Numbered from the stretch's first letter, positions 21,401-30,838 are shown. The stretch: 64,000 bases of DNA from Lysobacter solisilvae (GCF_016613535.2 NZ_CP071518.1:3410001-3474000); one strand, 5' to 3'. Program-made: numbers and translations. Notes: generated by a model from the letters alone, not told the origin.

Positions 21401-23667
21401 GTGGGCGCGGCGATGTTCACCGTGTAGGCGAGCGCGCCGGTGAAGCCCAGGGCGTCGGTTGCGGTCACGTCGAAGCTGAAGGAACCGCCGGCGGTCGGCG
21501 TGCCCGACAGCGTGCCATCGCTGGCCAGTGTCAGTCCGACCGGCAGCGCGCCGGCGGTAACGGCGAAGGTGTATGGCGCCGTGCCGCCGCTGGCGGTAAT
21601 CGCCTGGCTGTACGCCGCTGCCACGGTGCCGCCGGGCAGCGTTGCGGGCGACACGCTGATCACCGGCGCGGCGATGGTGAGCGAATAGGCCCGTGAGCCC
21701 GTGTAGGGCCCGCTGCCCGTGCTGCTGTCGGTCGCGGTGACGCTGAAATTGAAGGTGCCACTGCCGGTGGGCGTGCCACTGAGCACGCCAGCCGCCGACA
21801 GCGTCATGCCGGCAGGCAGAACGCCCGCCGTTATCGCGTAACCGTAGGGCGCCGTGCCCCCGCTGGCGGTGATCGCCTGGCTGTAGGCCACCGCCTGCGC
21901 GCCATCGGGCAGCGACGCCGGTGCGATGGACACGACCGGAGGGGAGATCAGCAGCAAGTAGGAGCGGCTGCCATTACCCGAGTTCGCATCCGTCGCCGTG
22001 ACGGTGATGTTGAACGAGCCGCCCGCGGTCGGTGTGCCGCTCAGCACGCCTGCAGTGGACAGGCTGAGACCGGCCGGCAGGGCGCCGGCGGTGACCGCGA
22101 AGCCATAGGGCGCGGCGCCGCCACTTGCCGTAAGCGTCTGGTTGTACGCCGCCGCCACCGTACCGGAGGGCAGCGTGGTGGGCGAAACGATGATCACCGC
22201 CGAGGCAATGGTCAGCGAATACGCCCGCGATCCGGTGTAGGGAGCACCGGTGCCCGTACTGCTGTCGGTGGCGGTCACGGTGAAGTTGAAGATGCCGGCG
22301 ACCGTCGGCGTTCCGGTGAGCGCACCGCCCGCCCCCAGGGAGATGCCCGCGGGAAGACTACCGGCAGTCACTGCAAACGAACGCGGCGCCGTGCCCCCAC
22401 TGGCGGTGATCGTCTGGCTGTACGCCACACTTTGCGTGCCACTGGGCAGTGTCGTCGGTGCAACGGTGATGGTGGGCGCGGCCACCGTGAGCGTGTAGGC
22501 GCGCGACCCGGTGAAACCGTTGTTGTCGGTGGCCGTCACCGTGAAGTTGAAGGAGCCGCCAGCGGTGGCGGTCCCCGTCAGCGCACCTGCGCTCGACAGG
22601 GTGAGGCCCGCCGGGAGCGCGCCCGCGGTGACTACGAACGAGTACGGCGCGGTGCCCCCGCTGCCCGTGACGGTCTGGCTGTAAGCCACACCGACCGTGG
22701 CGCCTGGAACCGTGGCCGGATTGACGACGATCGTCGGTGGCGGCGTCACCGTCATCGTGACGTTGACCACCTGGAACCAGCTGCCAGGCCCCGTGCTGGA
22801 GTCGGTGACACGGATGCCGAAGGTATAGCTGCCCGCCGTGGTCGGCGTGCCGCTGAGCGTGTTGCCCGACAGCGTCAGACCCGGCGGCAGCGGGAAGGAC
22901 GGGTTGGGTTCCCACATCAGCGACATCGGGGTGACCCCGCCCGACGGGGTGAAGGTGACCGAGTACGGCGCCGTGACCACGCCATTGGGCGGCGGGTTCG
23001 GCGTCAGCGAGAGCGTGCCGCCGGCGACGGTCGGGTTGTAGCTCTTGACCCCGAACGCGGCGGTGGCGTCGGTGGCGCGCACTGAAAACGCAAACGGGCC
23101 GCGCTGCGTCGGCGTGCCGGACAGTACCCCTGCACTGCTCAGCGTCAATCCGGTGGGCAAGGCGCCGCTGTCGAGGGTGTACGTGTAAGGACCGACGCCG
23201 CCGCTGGCGGCGAGCGTCTGGCTGAAAGAGGTGCCTGCGGTGAGCGCGGGCAGCGACGCCGGCGCGATGGTGATGGACGATGCCGGGCCGATGGTGACGT
23301 TGACCTGGACGTAGAAACCCGAGCCGTCATCGAACCGGAACGTGTCGCTGAGCGCGCTGTCGCCGTTGTGTGCGTAGGTGACCGTGCTGGCCAGCGTGTC
23401 GATGGTGACCGACCCGTGCAGCGGCGCCACCATAAGGAACCCGATGCCGAAACCCTCGTGGCAGGCGTTGGCGTTGATCGTGCCCGAGCCGGCGTTCGGA
23501 ATGCTCAGGGTGAATGGCGCGGGGCAGCGCGGCGAGGCGACCTGCGCGCGTGCCGCCTGCGGCCACAGCAGCGCGGCCATCACAAGGACCACTGCCGCGA
23601 ACCAGAAGGTCAGCCGGGACTGTGCACCGACGGACAAGCCCCGAAGGGCGGACGGACTACGGCGCAT
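15475..23667 (-). CDS. Giant autotransporter with He_PIG (putative Ig) repeat passenger
   Basis: 2730 residues. Start ATG 23667 has GAGGACAGCAC before it; a TTG 15 bp further out is less likely. A long basic signal peptide (hydrophobic core FWFAAVVLVMAALLW, cleavage near ARAQ) leads into about 21 tandem Ig-like repeats of 86-90 residues with the frame SGTPTAAGTFNFTVRATD, characteristic of the He_PIG family. One Big_9/cadherin-like module interrupts them near 20.7 kb and three more follow the array (about residues 2080-2360). The last 280 residues form an autotransporter beta-barrel (VGIWTAGAMAFGDY onward) ending in aromatic Phe (NVEKQF). Predicted role: surface adhesin or stalk secreted by type V export. 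It faces away from the tail-collar genes and shares a 286-bp upstream region with them. Confidence 0.88.
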   Translation of the reverse strand: MRRSPSALRGLSVGAQSRLTFWFAAVVLVMAALLWPQAARAQVASPRCPAPFTLSIPNAGSGTINANACHEGFGIGFLMVAPLHGSVTIDTLASTVTYAHNGDSALSDTFRFDDGSGFYVQVNVTIGPASSITIAPASLPALTAGTSFSQTLAASGGVGPYTYTLDSGALPTGLTLSSAGVLSGTPTQRGPFAFSVRATDATAAFGVKSYNPTVAGGTLSLTPNPPPNGVVTAPYSVTFTPSGGVTPMSLMWEPNPSFPLPPGLTLSGNTLSGTPTTAGSYTFGIRVTDSSTGPGSWFQVVNVTMTVTPPPTIVVNPATVPGATVGVAYSQTVTGSGGTAPYSFVVTAGALPAGLTLSSAGALTGTATAGGSFNFTVTATDNNGFTGSRAYTLTVAAPTITVAPTTLPSGTQSVAYSQTITASGGTAPRSFAVTAGSLPAGISLGAGGALTGTPTVAGIFNFTVTATDSSTGTGAPYTGSRAYSLTIASAVIIVSPTTLPSGTVAAAYNQTLTASGGAAPYGFAVTAGALPAGLSLSTAGVLSGTPTAGGSFNITVTATDANSGNGSRSYLLLISPPVVSIAPASLPDGAQAVAYSQAITASGGTAPYGYAITAGVLPAGMTLSAAGVLSGTPTGSGTFNFSVTATDSSTGSGPYTGSRAYSLTIAAPVISVSPATLPGGTVAAAYSQAITASGGTAPYTFAVTAGALPVGLTLASDGTLSGTPTAGGSFSFDVTATDALGFTGALAYTVNIAAPTISVGPATLPDAAVGGAYLQTVIASGGTAPYAFAVTAGTLPAGISLAANGTLSGTPTAGGSFSFTVSATDSSTGAGPYTASRAYTLTVAAATVVVLPATLVDGTLGAAYSQSLSATGGTSSYTFAISAGALPPGLAFSSSGVLSGTPTATGTFNFTVTATDSSTGSGPYSGSRAYSVVVADITPVANAVAATVAYGSSTNPITLNVTGGVPDSVSIGSAPVHGIATASGTSITYTPTAGYAGPDSFTYTASNSAGTSAPATVSITVADPTITITPNGALGAIVGGAFSQTFNFSGGAAPYSGAVTGLPAGLAITATTADSVTVSGTPSVAGTFSLTVSATDSSTGNGPFTVNQAVTLDVLPPALTLPPAAGPFNALVGASFSQAFTATGGSAPYAYAITAGVLPPGLSLDAASGLLSGSPTAAGTFNFTLTATDSSTGAGAPFSISRSYVVQVDVAPVLVLSPSTLPDGTAGLPYSQAITASGGVEPYGFTVITGALPAGLTLSPGGLLSGTTLATGTFNFTLQGRDAGGTLGSQAYSLVIAAPTIVFAPATLPDGVGGVAYSQTVTATGGAAPYAFSLVAGSLPAGLSLSSAGVLAGTPTTAGTFSITMRAADANGFTGDQVYSLVIAAPTIVVAPATLPDGLAGVAYSQALSASGGTAPYNFSLLAGALPAGMSFSSGGVLSGTPTAAGTFNITVRATDALGFTGDLAYALVIAAPTIAIAPPTLPDGLAGVAYSQTLTASGGTGPHTFSLLSGSLPTGMSFSSGGVLSGTPTVAGSFNFTVRATDALGFTADLAYALVIAAPTLAIAPATLPDGVAGVAYSQTITASGGIGPYGFSLLSGTLPAGMSFSSAGVLSGTPVAAGTFNFTVRATDALGFSVDQAYGLVIAAPAVVIAPATLPDGNGGVAYSQSISASGGTGPYSFSLLSGTLPTGISFSSAGLLSGTPVSSGTFNFTVRATDALGFSADQAYALVIIAPSIVIAPATLPDGVAGVGYGQSLTASGGTGPYGFSVVAGSLPTGLTLSSAGVLSGTPTADGTYNFTVRATDALGFGGDQAYAIAIGAPVLAITPDTLADALAGSPYSQSLAGTGGVAPYSFSLVSGGLPSGLSLTSSGDISGIPLAGGTFAFTVRVTDANGFTGDQAFSLFVETPVVVITPDLLPDGAVGFAYSQFLSAAGGIAPYTFTVAAGALPGGLTLASDGTFSGTPTASGTFNFTIRATDLNGFYGEQAYALTIAPPPTITITPAALVDGVVGSGYSQTLTATGGTSPYTFAVTSGALPPGISLATTGSLAGTPTATGGFSFQVTATDGLGFTGTHSFTLTIADALPVAVDDAASTDAGTPVTIAVTANDSGTIGSIALASTPAHGTAVVAGLEVQYTPASGFAGSDSFTYTATGPGGTSNVATVSVEVIPLPVPTGVPQTVTTLAGQPVSFDAATGATGAPFTGVTLVTTPPQGVVEVAGTTITYTPAADASGSVTIAYTLNNAFGPSAPITSTVIINPLPIAVAHNATTLAGIAVDVNLTEGASGGPFTAADVVTIIPAAAGTTVVTAAGAADARQYVLTFTPSAGFVGTAQVSYTLGNAFATSSPAVVTIDVTARPDPTQDAEVQGLLVAQSAAAKRFAHGQIDNFQSRMERLHDAGAGQGFDNGLTVAITRRCHDGRAERPGERCADEPLGSPVSSAASPAGETPSGPGSQAPVGIWTAGAMAFGDYDLRGPGNGFEFETSAVSLGVDYRFSPGLVLGGGVGYGRDVTDVGDNGTRSEASARSLALYGSHQPADNFFVDLLLGYQSLSYDSRRHVTATGGMVTGDRDGDQWFGSLSTTYEKREESYTLAPYLRLDVARGELDAFTEQGDPVYALHYSQQDVDSTTGNLGLRVEFRRRTGWGLFSPLLRLEYQHDFEDPGVATLTYADLLGGPFYRTRLTELDSSRFLLGVGAILQTEHDWLFKAEYRGLFGNDDQDEHSIMLNVEKQF
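17425..23290 (-). repeat. Array of Ig-like coding repeats, about 21 units
   Basis: Each unit encodes roughly 87 residues beginning with a pattern like APxIxIAPATLPDGxxGVAYSQ and ending ATDALGFTxxxAYxLVIA. In the block about 18.2-19.5 kb successive units repeat at exactly 261 bp: the copies of GGCGTACC/GGCGTGCC end at 18828, 19089 and 19350. Outer units are more divergent, so the middle block was probably expanded or homogenised recently. One non-matching module (about 20.6-20.87 kb) splits the array. Confidence 0.85.
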
Positions 23668-23953
23668 GTGCTGTCCTCGCAAAACGGACAGCCATCAATG
23701 GCTGCCGCCGCCGGCTTGCCGGCAATGACTGATTCCATGTCGGCCGGCACCGGATGCTGGACCCGGAGTCGCCTCCCCTTAGCGAACTGCAACGCCATTC
23801 GAACAGGAAAGCGGCCATCGCGAAAGTGCCTTAGGCAAGCGGCACATGGCTGTCCCGCGGTTACCCCAGGGCATTTGCTATTTGCCGGGAGCGAGGTGAA
23901 AGTGCATGCCGCGCGCGGCACATGACGAGCCGCGGCACATGGGGACAATGGAC
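23668..23953. other. Divergent intergenic region between autotransporter and tail-collar genes
   Basis: 286 bp without a credible gene. It must hold promoters for the autotransporter (minus) and, if the collar genes form an operon, for it (plus). A GCTATT-like -10 lies near 23876, but no strong -35 is seen. Shine-Dalgarno sequences are clear on both sides (GAGGA before 23667, GGGGAC before 23954). Confidence 0.4.
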
Positions 23954-24409
23954 ATGACCGAGGTCTTTCTCGGGCAGATACTGCCCGCGGGGTTTCAATT
24001 CGCGCCCAAAGGATTTGCCCAATGCAACGGACAGTTGCTTGCGATAGCCCAGAACCAGGCACTCTTCTCGCTGCTGGGCACACAGTACGGTGGTGATGGA
24101 CGCGTCACCTTCGGGCTGCCGGACCTGCGCAGCCGCACACCGATCGGTTTCAGCAACGACTATCCGATAGGCGCCGCCGGTGGCGCAGAGACCGTGACCC
24201 TGACGACCCAGAGCCTGCCGGTGCACGTGCACCAGCTGGCCGGCACCGCGGCCACCAACACCACGCGCAATCCCAATGGCGGCCTGCTGGGCACCGCAAC
24301 GGCCAACCTCTACGCCCCGACGGGCGGACCGCAGGTGGAACTGGCCGCGGGCAGCGTGGCCAGCGCCGGTGGCACCCAACCGCACGAGAACATGCAGCCT
24401 ACAGCGTGA
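23954..24409 (+). CDS. Phage tail collar domain protein (Mdp-like), paralogue 1, frameshifted at the C-terminus
   Basis: 151 residues as it stands. MTEVFLGQILPAGFQFAPKG followed by FAQCNGQLLAI and QYGGDGRVTFGLPDLR is the collar domain seen in microcystin-dependent-protein homologues. The normal ending is lost: after QPHENMQP the frame shifts and stops, whereas adding one base after CAGCC near 24400 restores YSVINFCIALTGIFPSRN and a stop at 24454-24456, exactly like paralogues 2 and 3. ATG 23954 is preferred over ATG 23948 because it aligns with paralogue 3 and has GGGGAC upstream. Function of the family is unknown. No other tail genes are present, so this is not a prophage remnant. Confidence 0.75.
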   Translation: MTEVFLGQILPAGFQFAPKGFAQCNGQLLAIAQNQALFSLLGTQYGGDGRVTFGLPDLRSRTPIGFSNDYPIGAAGGAETVTLTTQSLPVHVHQLAGTAATNTTRNPNGGLLGTATANLYAPTGGPQVELAAGSVASAGGTQPHENMQPTA

Positions 24410-24506
24410 TCAATTTCTGCATCGCGCTGACCGGCATCTTCCCCTCGCGCAACTGACGCCCGCGGCCACGCCGGCCCCGCGTCCATTAGCCACTGGAGTT
24501 CCATCC

Positions 24507-25034
24507 ATGAGCTCACCCTACATCGGAGAAATCCGGTTGTTCGGCTTTTCGCGCACCCCACAGGGCTGGCAGCCCTGCGACGGCAGCATCCTGCCGATCT
24601 CCAACTACGACACGCTGTTTTCCCTGATCGGCACCACCTACGGCGGTGACGGCCAGAACACGTTCGCCGTGCCCGACCTCCGCGGCCAGGTGCCGCTCCA
24701 CCAGGGCCAGGGCCAGGGCCTGACGATGCGCACCATCGGCGAGCGCGCCGGCGCCGAGAACGTCACCCTGTTGCCTGCGCAGATGCCCGCGCACGTGCAC
24801 AGCCTGTCGGCGACCACGCTGGCCGCCAACGCGACTGCGCCCTCCGGCACGGTCGAACTGGGATCGGTGAGCGGCGACACGCTGTACGCCACCGACCTCG
24901 GCGTGGGCACGGTGGGGACGTCGGTGGCATCGACGACGCCCGCGGGCGGCACCCAGCCGCACGACAACCTGATGCCCACCCTGACGGTGCAGTTCTGCAT
25001 CGCGCTGGAAGGCATCTACCCGCAGCAGAACTGA
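24507..25034 (+). CDS. Phage tail collar domain protein (Mdp-like), paralogue 2
   Basis: 175 residues starting MSSPYIGEIRLFGFSRTP, with WQPCDGSILPI, TTYGGDGQNTFAVPDLRG and the family ending VQFCIALEGIYPQQN. A GGAG lies 9 bp before ATG 24507. There is no signal peptide, as usual in this family. It lies 51 bp after the restored end of paralogue 1 and 63 bp before paralogue 3, so the three probably form one operon. The collar fold suggests trimer-like assembly; the role is not known. Confidence 0.85.
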   Translation: MSSPYIGEIRLFGFSRTPQGWQPCDGSILPISNYDTLFSLIGTTYGGDGQNTFAVPDLRGQVPLHQGQGQGLTMRTIGERAGAENVTLLPAQMPAHVHSLSATTLAANATAPSGTVELGSVSGDTLYATDLGVGTVGTSVASTTPAGGTQPHDNLMPTLTVQFCIALEGIYPQQN

Positions 25035-25097
25035 GCCACCTGGCTGCCGGAAGGCACACACCGCGGCCGCGGCCGCGACCACATTGGGGACACCATC

Positions 25098-25631
25098 ATG
25101 ACCGAGCCATTCATCGGCGAGATCCAGATCTTCGGCTTCAACTTCGCGCCGCGTAACTGGGCGCAATGTGCGGGGCAGATCCTGCCCATCCAGCAGAACA
25201 CCGCCCTGTTCGCGCTGCTGGGCACGCAGTACGGCGGCAACGGCACGACCAATTTCGCCCTGCCCAATTTCCAGGGCAACGCGGCGTGCAACCAGGGCCA
25301 GGGCCCCGGCCTCACACCGCGCACGACGGGCGAGACCTTTGGCGAGCCCACGGTCACGCTGACCCAGAACGAGATGCCGGCCCACCAGCACGGCCTGACC
25401 GTCTACGCCCAGAACGATCCGGCCAAGCGCTCGGCCTCGCCCGCCACAGGCAACGGCTTGGCCTCGCCCGCCACGTTTGCCGCATTCGCCCCCGGCAACA
25501 GCCCGTCGGTGATGATGGCCACGGGCCTGGTCGGCCAGGCCGGGCAAGGCCAGCCGCATCCCAACCAGCAGCCGTACCTGGCGATGAACTTCTGCATCGC
25601 GCTGAGCGGAATCTTTCCCTCCTTCGGCTGA
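25098..25631 (+). CDS. Phage tail collar domain protein (Mdp-like), paralogue 3
   Basis: 177 residues: MTEPFIGEIQIFGFNFAPRN, WAQCAGQILPIQQNTALF, QYGGNGTTNFALPNFQG, then a variable Ala/Ser/Pro-rich middle and the ending MNFCIALSGIFPSFG. It is closest to paralogue 1 at both ends. The middle third differs between the three paralogues while the ends are conserved, which points to a shared scaffold with a variable exposed part. GGGGAC stands 6 bp before the start. Confidence 0.85.
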   Translation: MTEPFIGEIQIFGFNFAPRNWAQCAGQILPIQQNTALFALLGTQYGGNGTTNFALPNFQGNAACNQGQGPGLTPRTTGETFGEPTVTLTQNEMPAHQHGLTVYAQNDPAKRSASPATGNGLASPATFAAFAPGNSPSVMMATGLVGQAGQGQPHPNQQPYLAMNFCIALSGIFPSFG

Positions 25632-25643
25632 GGCCCGCGCACG

Positions 25644-26186
25644 ATGCGGTTTCCCGGACAGACCCAGGTCCGGTTCCAGGCACCCGCGCTCCTTTGCGAG
25701 CGCGGGATTGGCCTGCGCGCGGCCAACGAGGGCGACCTGCCCTTCCTGGCCCTGCTCTACGCGCAGACACGCGCCGCCGAACTCGCCGCCGTCCCCTCGC
25801 CGGACCACATCCGCCAGGCGTTTCTCGACAGCCAGTTCGCCCTCCAGCACCGGCACTACGTGCAGCAGTATCCGGAGGCCGACTTCCTGGTGATCCACCA
25901 GGGTGATCTGCCCGTGGGCCGCTTCTATCTCGCACACGAGATCGAGGACGATCTCATCGTGGACATCGCACTGCAGCCGCACTGGTGCGGCCAGGGCATA
26001 GGCGCGGTACTGATCAAGGCGACGCTGCAGCAGGCTGCCGTCCACGGGCGCGGCGTGCACCTGCATGTACTGCACGGCAATGCCGGCGCAAGGCGGCTCT
26101 ACGAACGCCTTGGTTTCCAGGTCGTTGGCGACACCGGAAGCCATCTGCACATGCGTTGCGCGCCGGCCGTTGCAGGCGCCGGTTGA
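25644..26186 (+). CDS. GNAT-family N-acetyltransferase of the tail-collar cluster
   Basis: 180 residues. The acetyl-CoA-binding motif A is in DIALQPHWCGQGIGAVLIKA (Q-x-x-G-x-G type), followed by HLHVLHGNAGARRLYERLGF (motif B). It starts 12 bp after paralogue 3 ends, so it belongs to the same operon. It may modify the collar proteins or the autotransporter passenger, but nothing in the sequence names the acceptor. Confidence 0.82.
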   Translation: MRFPGQTQVRFQAPALLCERGIGLRAANEGDLPFLALLYAQTRAAELAAVPSPDHIRQAFLDSQFALQHRHYVQQYPEADFLVIHQGDLPVGRFYLAHEIEDDLIVDIALQPHWCGQGIGAVLIKATLQQAAVHGRGVHLHVLHGNAGARRLYERLGFQVVGDTGSHLHMRCAPAVAGAG

Positions 26187-26254
26187 GCTGACTCAGCCGG
26201 GCCGGCTCGCCCAGTTGAAGTGGGCCCGGATGGAAAGGCCCAGTGGAAGCAGGC

Positions 26255-26542
26255 TCAGTTGAAGATGGCCTGGTAAAGGAATCCGTCGCGCTCGCGCGCC
26301 ACCGGCACGAGGAAGACGCCGATCTCGCCCAGCCTGGGATGCTGCATCCGGTAGGTCTGCTGCGGAAACAGGAATGCCGAGGCATTGCGGAACAGCAGGG
26401 CAAACGGCGCACGAGCCGCGATGCCACCGGTCGGCAGGCCGCGGGCTTCCACCAGCACGAAGGGCACCTCGCCCTCGTTGAGCGCGGCCGGGAACGTCTC
26501 GTTGACGTGCCCGGTGAAGTGATCCAGCGTCAGCAGTTCCAT
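26255..26542 (-). CDS. DUF6916-type small protein of the tail-collar cluster
   Basis: 95 residues starting MELLTLDHFTGHVNETFPA, with FLFPQQTYRMQHPRLGEIGV and ending FLVPVARERDGFLYQAIFN. This resembles the DUF6916 family, which I associate with tail-collar protein clusters (memory, not a search). ATG 26542 has GGGGAGAGTGCA before it; a longer frame to 26596 lacks such a site. It converges on the GNAT gene and precedes argH by 64 bp. Probable small beta-rich cytoplasmic protein of unknown function. Confidence 0.7.
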   Translation of the reverse strand: MELLTLDHFTGHVNETFPAALNEGEVPFVLVEARGLPTGGIAARAPFALLFRNASAFLFPQQTYRMQHPRLGEIGVFLVPVARERDGFLYQAIFN

Positions 26543-26606
26543 TGCACTCTCCCCTTGTCCGGCGCACATCGTGTCCATGCGCGCGGCGTGGCGCAAGTGG
26601 CGCGGG

Positions 26607-27896
26607 TCAGCTCAACTCCGCCAGTCGCGAGCGCAGCGTGTCCAGCCGCAACGCGCCCGCGCCCCCCGGTGAGGTGCGGGCGGCCAGGCTGTCCGCCGCG
26701 TCGCCCTGCTGCCATCGCGCCGGGTCGGCGGCCTGGCGGTACGCGTCGCGAAACGGCACGCCTTGGCGAGCCAGGTCGACCGCCAGGTCGGTGGCGAACA
26801 TCGACGGTTCGATCGCCGCGTGCATCCGGTCGACGCGCCATTCCAGATTGCGCAGCAGGTCGGGCAACAGCTCCAGGGCCGCCAGGCCGCGGCCGAAGGC
26901 GTGGAAGATCGCGCCCTTGGAGAACTGCAGGTCGCGGTGGTATCCCGAGGGCAGCGACAGCAGCTGCTCGATTTCCGTGCGGGCGGCGGCGGCCGCCGAG
27001 TAGGTGCCGCGCATGAGTTCGATCACGTCGGGATTGCGCTTGTTGGGCATGATCGAACTGCCGGTGGTGTATTGCGGCGGCAGCGAGACGAAACCGAATT
27101 CGGCGCTGGTGAACAGGCTCAGGTCCCAGGCCAGGCGGCGCAGGTCCAGCAGCGCCGATCCCAGTGCCTCGATCGCGGCCATCTCGAACTTGCCGCGCGA
27201 CAGCTGCGCGTACGCCGCCGCCACCTGCAGCCGGCCGAAGCCGAGGGCCTGCGTGGTGTGGTCGCGATCCAGCGGCAGGTTGATCCCGTACCCAGCCGCG
27301 CTGCCCAGGGGGTTGGCGTCCACCCATGCCAGCGTCTGCGCGGCGCGCACCGCGTCGTCGATGAAGCCCTCGGCCCAGGCCGACCACCACATGCCCGCGG
27401 AGGAAACCATCGCGCGCTGCAGGTGCGTGTATCCCGGAAGTGGAAGCGACGCCTCTGCTTCCGCCCGGGCCAACGCGACCTCGGCCGATTCGCGACACAG
27501 GGCGCCCAGGCGCGTCAGCCGGTCCTTCAGCCACAGGCGCGTGGCCACCAGGATCTGGTCGTTCCGGCTGCGACCGGTATGGATGCGCCGGCCGGCATCC
27601 CCCAGTCGTTCGATGAGACGGGCCTCGATCGCCGAGTGCCCATCCTCGAACCGCTCGTCCAGCACGAAACGGCCCTGTTCGAAGTCCTGCGCCAGCGCCG
27701 CCAGTTCGCGCGTGATGCCGTCCAGCTCATCGGCCGACAGCATGCCGATGCGCTGAAGGCCTTCGGCATGCGCCTGGCTGGCCCGGATGTCGAACAGGAA
27801 GAACTCGCGGTCCAGGACCACGTCCTCGCCGGCGAGGAAGTGCTGGATGCGTGCGTCCACCTGGACGCCGGGTTTCTGCCACAGCAGGTCAGACAT
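26607..27896 (-). CDS. argH: Argininosuccinate lyase
   Basis: 429 residues of the fumarase/aspartase superfamily. HTGRSRNDQ and [19 protein letters not shown] are the two signature segments. It splits argininosuccinate into arginine and fumarate, the final step of the pathway. ATG 27896 is preceded by CTCGGAGATATCG, which decides the start against a longer frame reaching 28436. Last gene of the arginine operon. Confidence 0.95.
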   Translation of the reverse strand: MSDLLWQKPGVQVDARIQHFLAGEDVVLDREFFLFDIRASQAHAEGLQRIGMLSADELDGITRELAALAQDFEQGRFVLDERFEDGHSAIEARLIERLGDAGRRIHTGRSRNDQILVATRLWLKDRLTRLGALCRESAEVALARAEAEASLPLPGYTHLQRAMVSSAGMWWSAWAEGFIDDAVRAAQTLAWVDANPLGSAAGYGINLPLDRDHTTQALGFGRLQVAAAYAQLSRGKFEMAAIEALGSALLDLRRLAWDLSLFTSAEFGFVSLPPQYTTGSSIMPNKRNPDVIELMRGTYSAAAAARTEIEQLLSLPSGYHRDLQFSKGAIFHAFGRGLAALELLPDLLRNLEWRVDRMHAAIEPSMFATDLAVDLARQGVPFRDAYRQAADPARWQQGDAADSLAARTSPGGAGALRLDTLRSRLAELS

Positions 27897-27952
27897 CGAT
27901 ATCTCCGAGGTGTCCCGGGCGTGCGCGTGGAGCCCGGCATGTGCCAGTGGGT

Positions 27953-28916
<964 letters not shown>

Positions 28917-28924
<8 letters not shown>

Positions 28925-29528
28925 GGCGCGCCAGCTTCATCCGCAGGTGATTGTTCACCGCCGGCCACTCGTCCTGGGTTATCGAAAACACCACGGTGTC
29001 CCGCAGCGTCCCGTCGCGATGCCGCATGTGGTTGCGCAGCACGCCGTCCTGGCGTGCGCCCAGGCGGGCGATGGCCGCGCGCGAGGCCTGGTTGAACCAG
29101 CTGGTTTCGAAGGTCACCGCGGCGCAGTGCAGCGTTTCGAACGCGTGTGTGAGCAGCAGCAGCTTCGCCTGCGTGTTGAGGCCAGTCCGCTGCACGCGCG
29201 TGGCATACCAGGTGTAGCCGATGCACAGGCGCGGCACCCGGGGGTCGAGCTGGTAGTAGCGCGTCGACCCGACCACCTCCCCCGCCGCGTCGCGCACGGC
29301 AAACGGCAGCGCTTCGCCGCGCGCCTGCTGGTCCAGCGCGGCCTGGATGTACTCCTGCGCTTCCTCCGGCCGCGGGATGCTCGTGTACCACAGCTCCCAC
29401 AGCCGGTCGGGCCGTACCGCCGCCCGCAGGCCGTCGGCGTGCTCCAGCCCCAGCGGTTCCAGGCGGACGTGCTCGCCCGACAAGGTCGGCACCACGCTCC
29501 AGGGGGACAGGTCTCGTTCCATGTTCAT
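28917..29528 (-). CDS. GNAT acetyltransferase within the arginine operon (RimJ/RimL-like)
   Basis: 203 residues. [19 protein letters not shown] opens a RimL-type GNAT domain; [20 protein letters not shown] contains the acetyl-CoA loop region and [19 protein letters not shown] is motif B. ATG 29528 has AAGGACTGAGC before it; ATG 29522 is an alternative. It sits between argB and argC with overlaps, so it is co-transcribed and coupled. NAG synthase activity is already covered by the GNAT part of ArgB, so this one must have another substrate. Confidence 0.82.
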
Positions 29529-29530
29529 GC

Positions 29531-30838
29531 TCAGTCCTTCAACGTGGGCGGTCGGCCGCTGCAGTGTTCGACGCAGTGCGCGATCTGCTCGAATGTATCC
29601 AGGCCGTACCAGAAGACCTTCCACTTGTCTTCCTTGATGCAGCCGTCGCTCTCGGCGAAGTAGAAGCCGTTGACGGGATTGCCGCGGCGCGAGCGCCAGA
29701 ACAGGCGAGGCGTTTCGTCGCGCATCACCTGCCAGACCGCGCGGCCCAGGCCCTCGCCCTGCGCCTCGTCGAGCACGGCGAACTTGTCCAGGTAGGTGTA
29801 GCCGTCCTCGTCGGTGAGGATGACGGCCGCACGGTAGTTCTCGCTCACGTAGGCGCGCAGCAGCCTGGTCCGATCGAAGTAGTCCGGCATCAGCCGGCGT
29901 CCGAACGCCGACTCGATCAGTTCACGCAGCCGCGCCACGTCCAACTCGTCCCAGTGCCGGACGCTGAGCACGCGCTCGCCGCGCCTGACCACGGTGCCGG
30001 AGCCGCGATGGGTGAACAGTTCCTTGGCCAGCTCCGCCGGGCGCGTGATCGAGACCGACGACGACAGCGGCAGGACGTCCAGCAGGTCCTTGATCTGCTC
30101 CAGTTTCACGCGCATGCCGCCATTGATCCACGGCTGCGCGATCAGGTGTTCGTACTCGGTCGACAGGTTGATCGAATCGATCACCTTGCCCTTTTCGTCC
30201 AGCAGGCCACCGGTGCCGGTCAGGAAGACGATCTTGTACGGTTGCAGGGTCTTGATCAGTTCGTTCGCCGCCCAGTCGGCGTTGACGTTGACGATCTGCC
30301 CCTGCTCGGTCTCGGCCAGTGATGCGATCACCGGGATGGAGCCGACCTTGATCGCCGCCTGGATGCCGTCGGTGTCCACGCGGACCACGCGACCGACCAG
30401 TTCGTAGACGTCGCGGTCGAGGAACTCGGCCTCGAACACCCCCGACTGGATCGACGTGGCGCGCACACCCTGCGCCTGCAGCGCCTCGACCAGCTTGAGG
30501 TTCTCCTCCCGCATCACCCGGCGCACCACGCCCAGGACCGGACCGTCGGTGACGCGCAGGTTGTTGACCGTGCGCTTCTCGATCCCGGCCAGGCGCATCT
30601 GCTCGTCGAGCTGCGGTCCCGCGCCGTGCACGACGATGGGCGTCAGGCCCACCTGCTGCAGGAACGCGAGCGAGGACACCAGCGCGTCGATGTCGTCGCG
30701 CAGCACCGCACCGCCGACCTTGACGACGGCGAAGCGCGAGGCGTCGACCTGGGAGAAGCGCTTCAGGTACTGCTGGATCTCCTTCGCGCTGGCCATGTTG
30801 GACAGCAGCCGGACGATCGTATTGCGCATGTCGGTCAT
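29531..30838 (-). CDS. argB: Bifunctional N-acetylglutamate kinase / N-acetylglutamate synthase
   Basis: 435 residues. The N-terminal 285 form an amino-acid kinase ([49 protein letters not shown]). The C-terminal 150 form a GNAT-like domain ([32 protein letters not shown]), the vertebrate-like fused architecture known from xanthomonads. It acetylates glutamate and phosphorylates the product, the first two steps of the pathway. In the family arginine inhibits it. Start ATG 30838. Confidence 0.93.
   Translation of the reverse strand: MTDMRNTIVRLLSNMASAKEIQQYLKRFSQVDASRFAVVKVGGAVLRDDIDALVSSLAFLQQVGLTPIVVHGAGPQLDEQMRLAGIEKRTVNNLRVTDGPVLGVVRRVMREENLKLVEALQAQGVRATSIQSGVFEAEFLDRDVYELVGRVVRVDTDGIQAAIKVGSIPVIASLAETEQGQIVNVNADWAANELIKTLQPYKIVFLTGTGGLLDEKGKVIDSINLSTEYEHLIAQPWINGGMRVKLEQIKDLLDVLPLSSSVSITRPAELAKELFTHRGSGTVVRRGERVLSVRHWDELDVARLRELIESAFGRRLMPDYFDRTRLLRAYVSENYRAAVILTDEDGYTYLDKFAVLDEAQGEGLGRAVWQVMRDETPRLFWRSRRGNPVNGFYFAESDGCIKEDKWKVFWYGLDTFEQIAHCVEHCSGRPPTLKD

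Noticed and set aside
23954..26542. Prophage remnant, suggested by tail-collar domains
   Set aside because: No capsid, portal, terminase, integrase, lysis or attachment sequences; base composition matches the chromosome, and collar proteins of this type occur as stand-alone bacterial genes.
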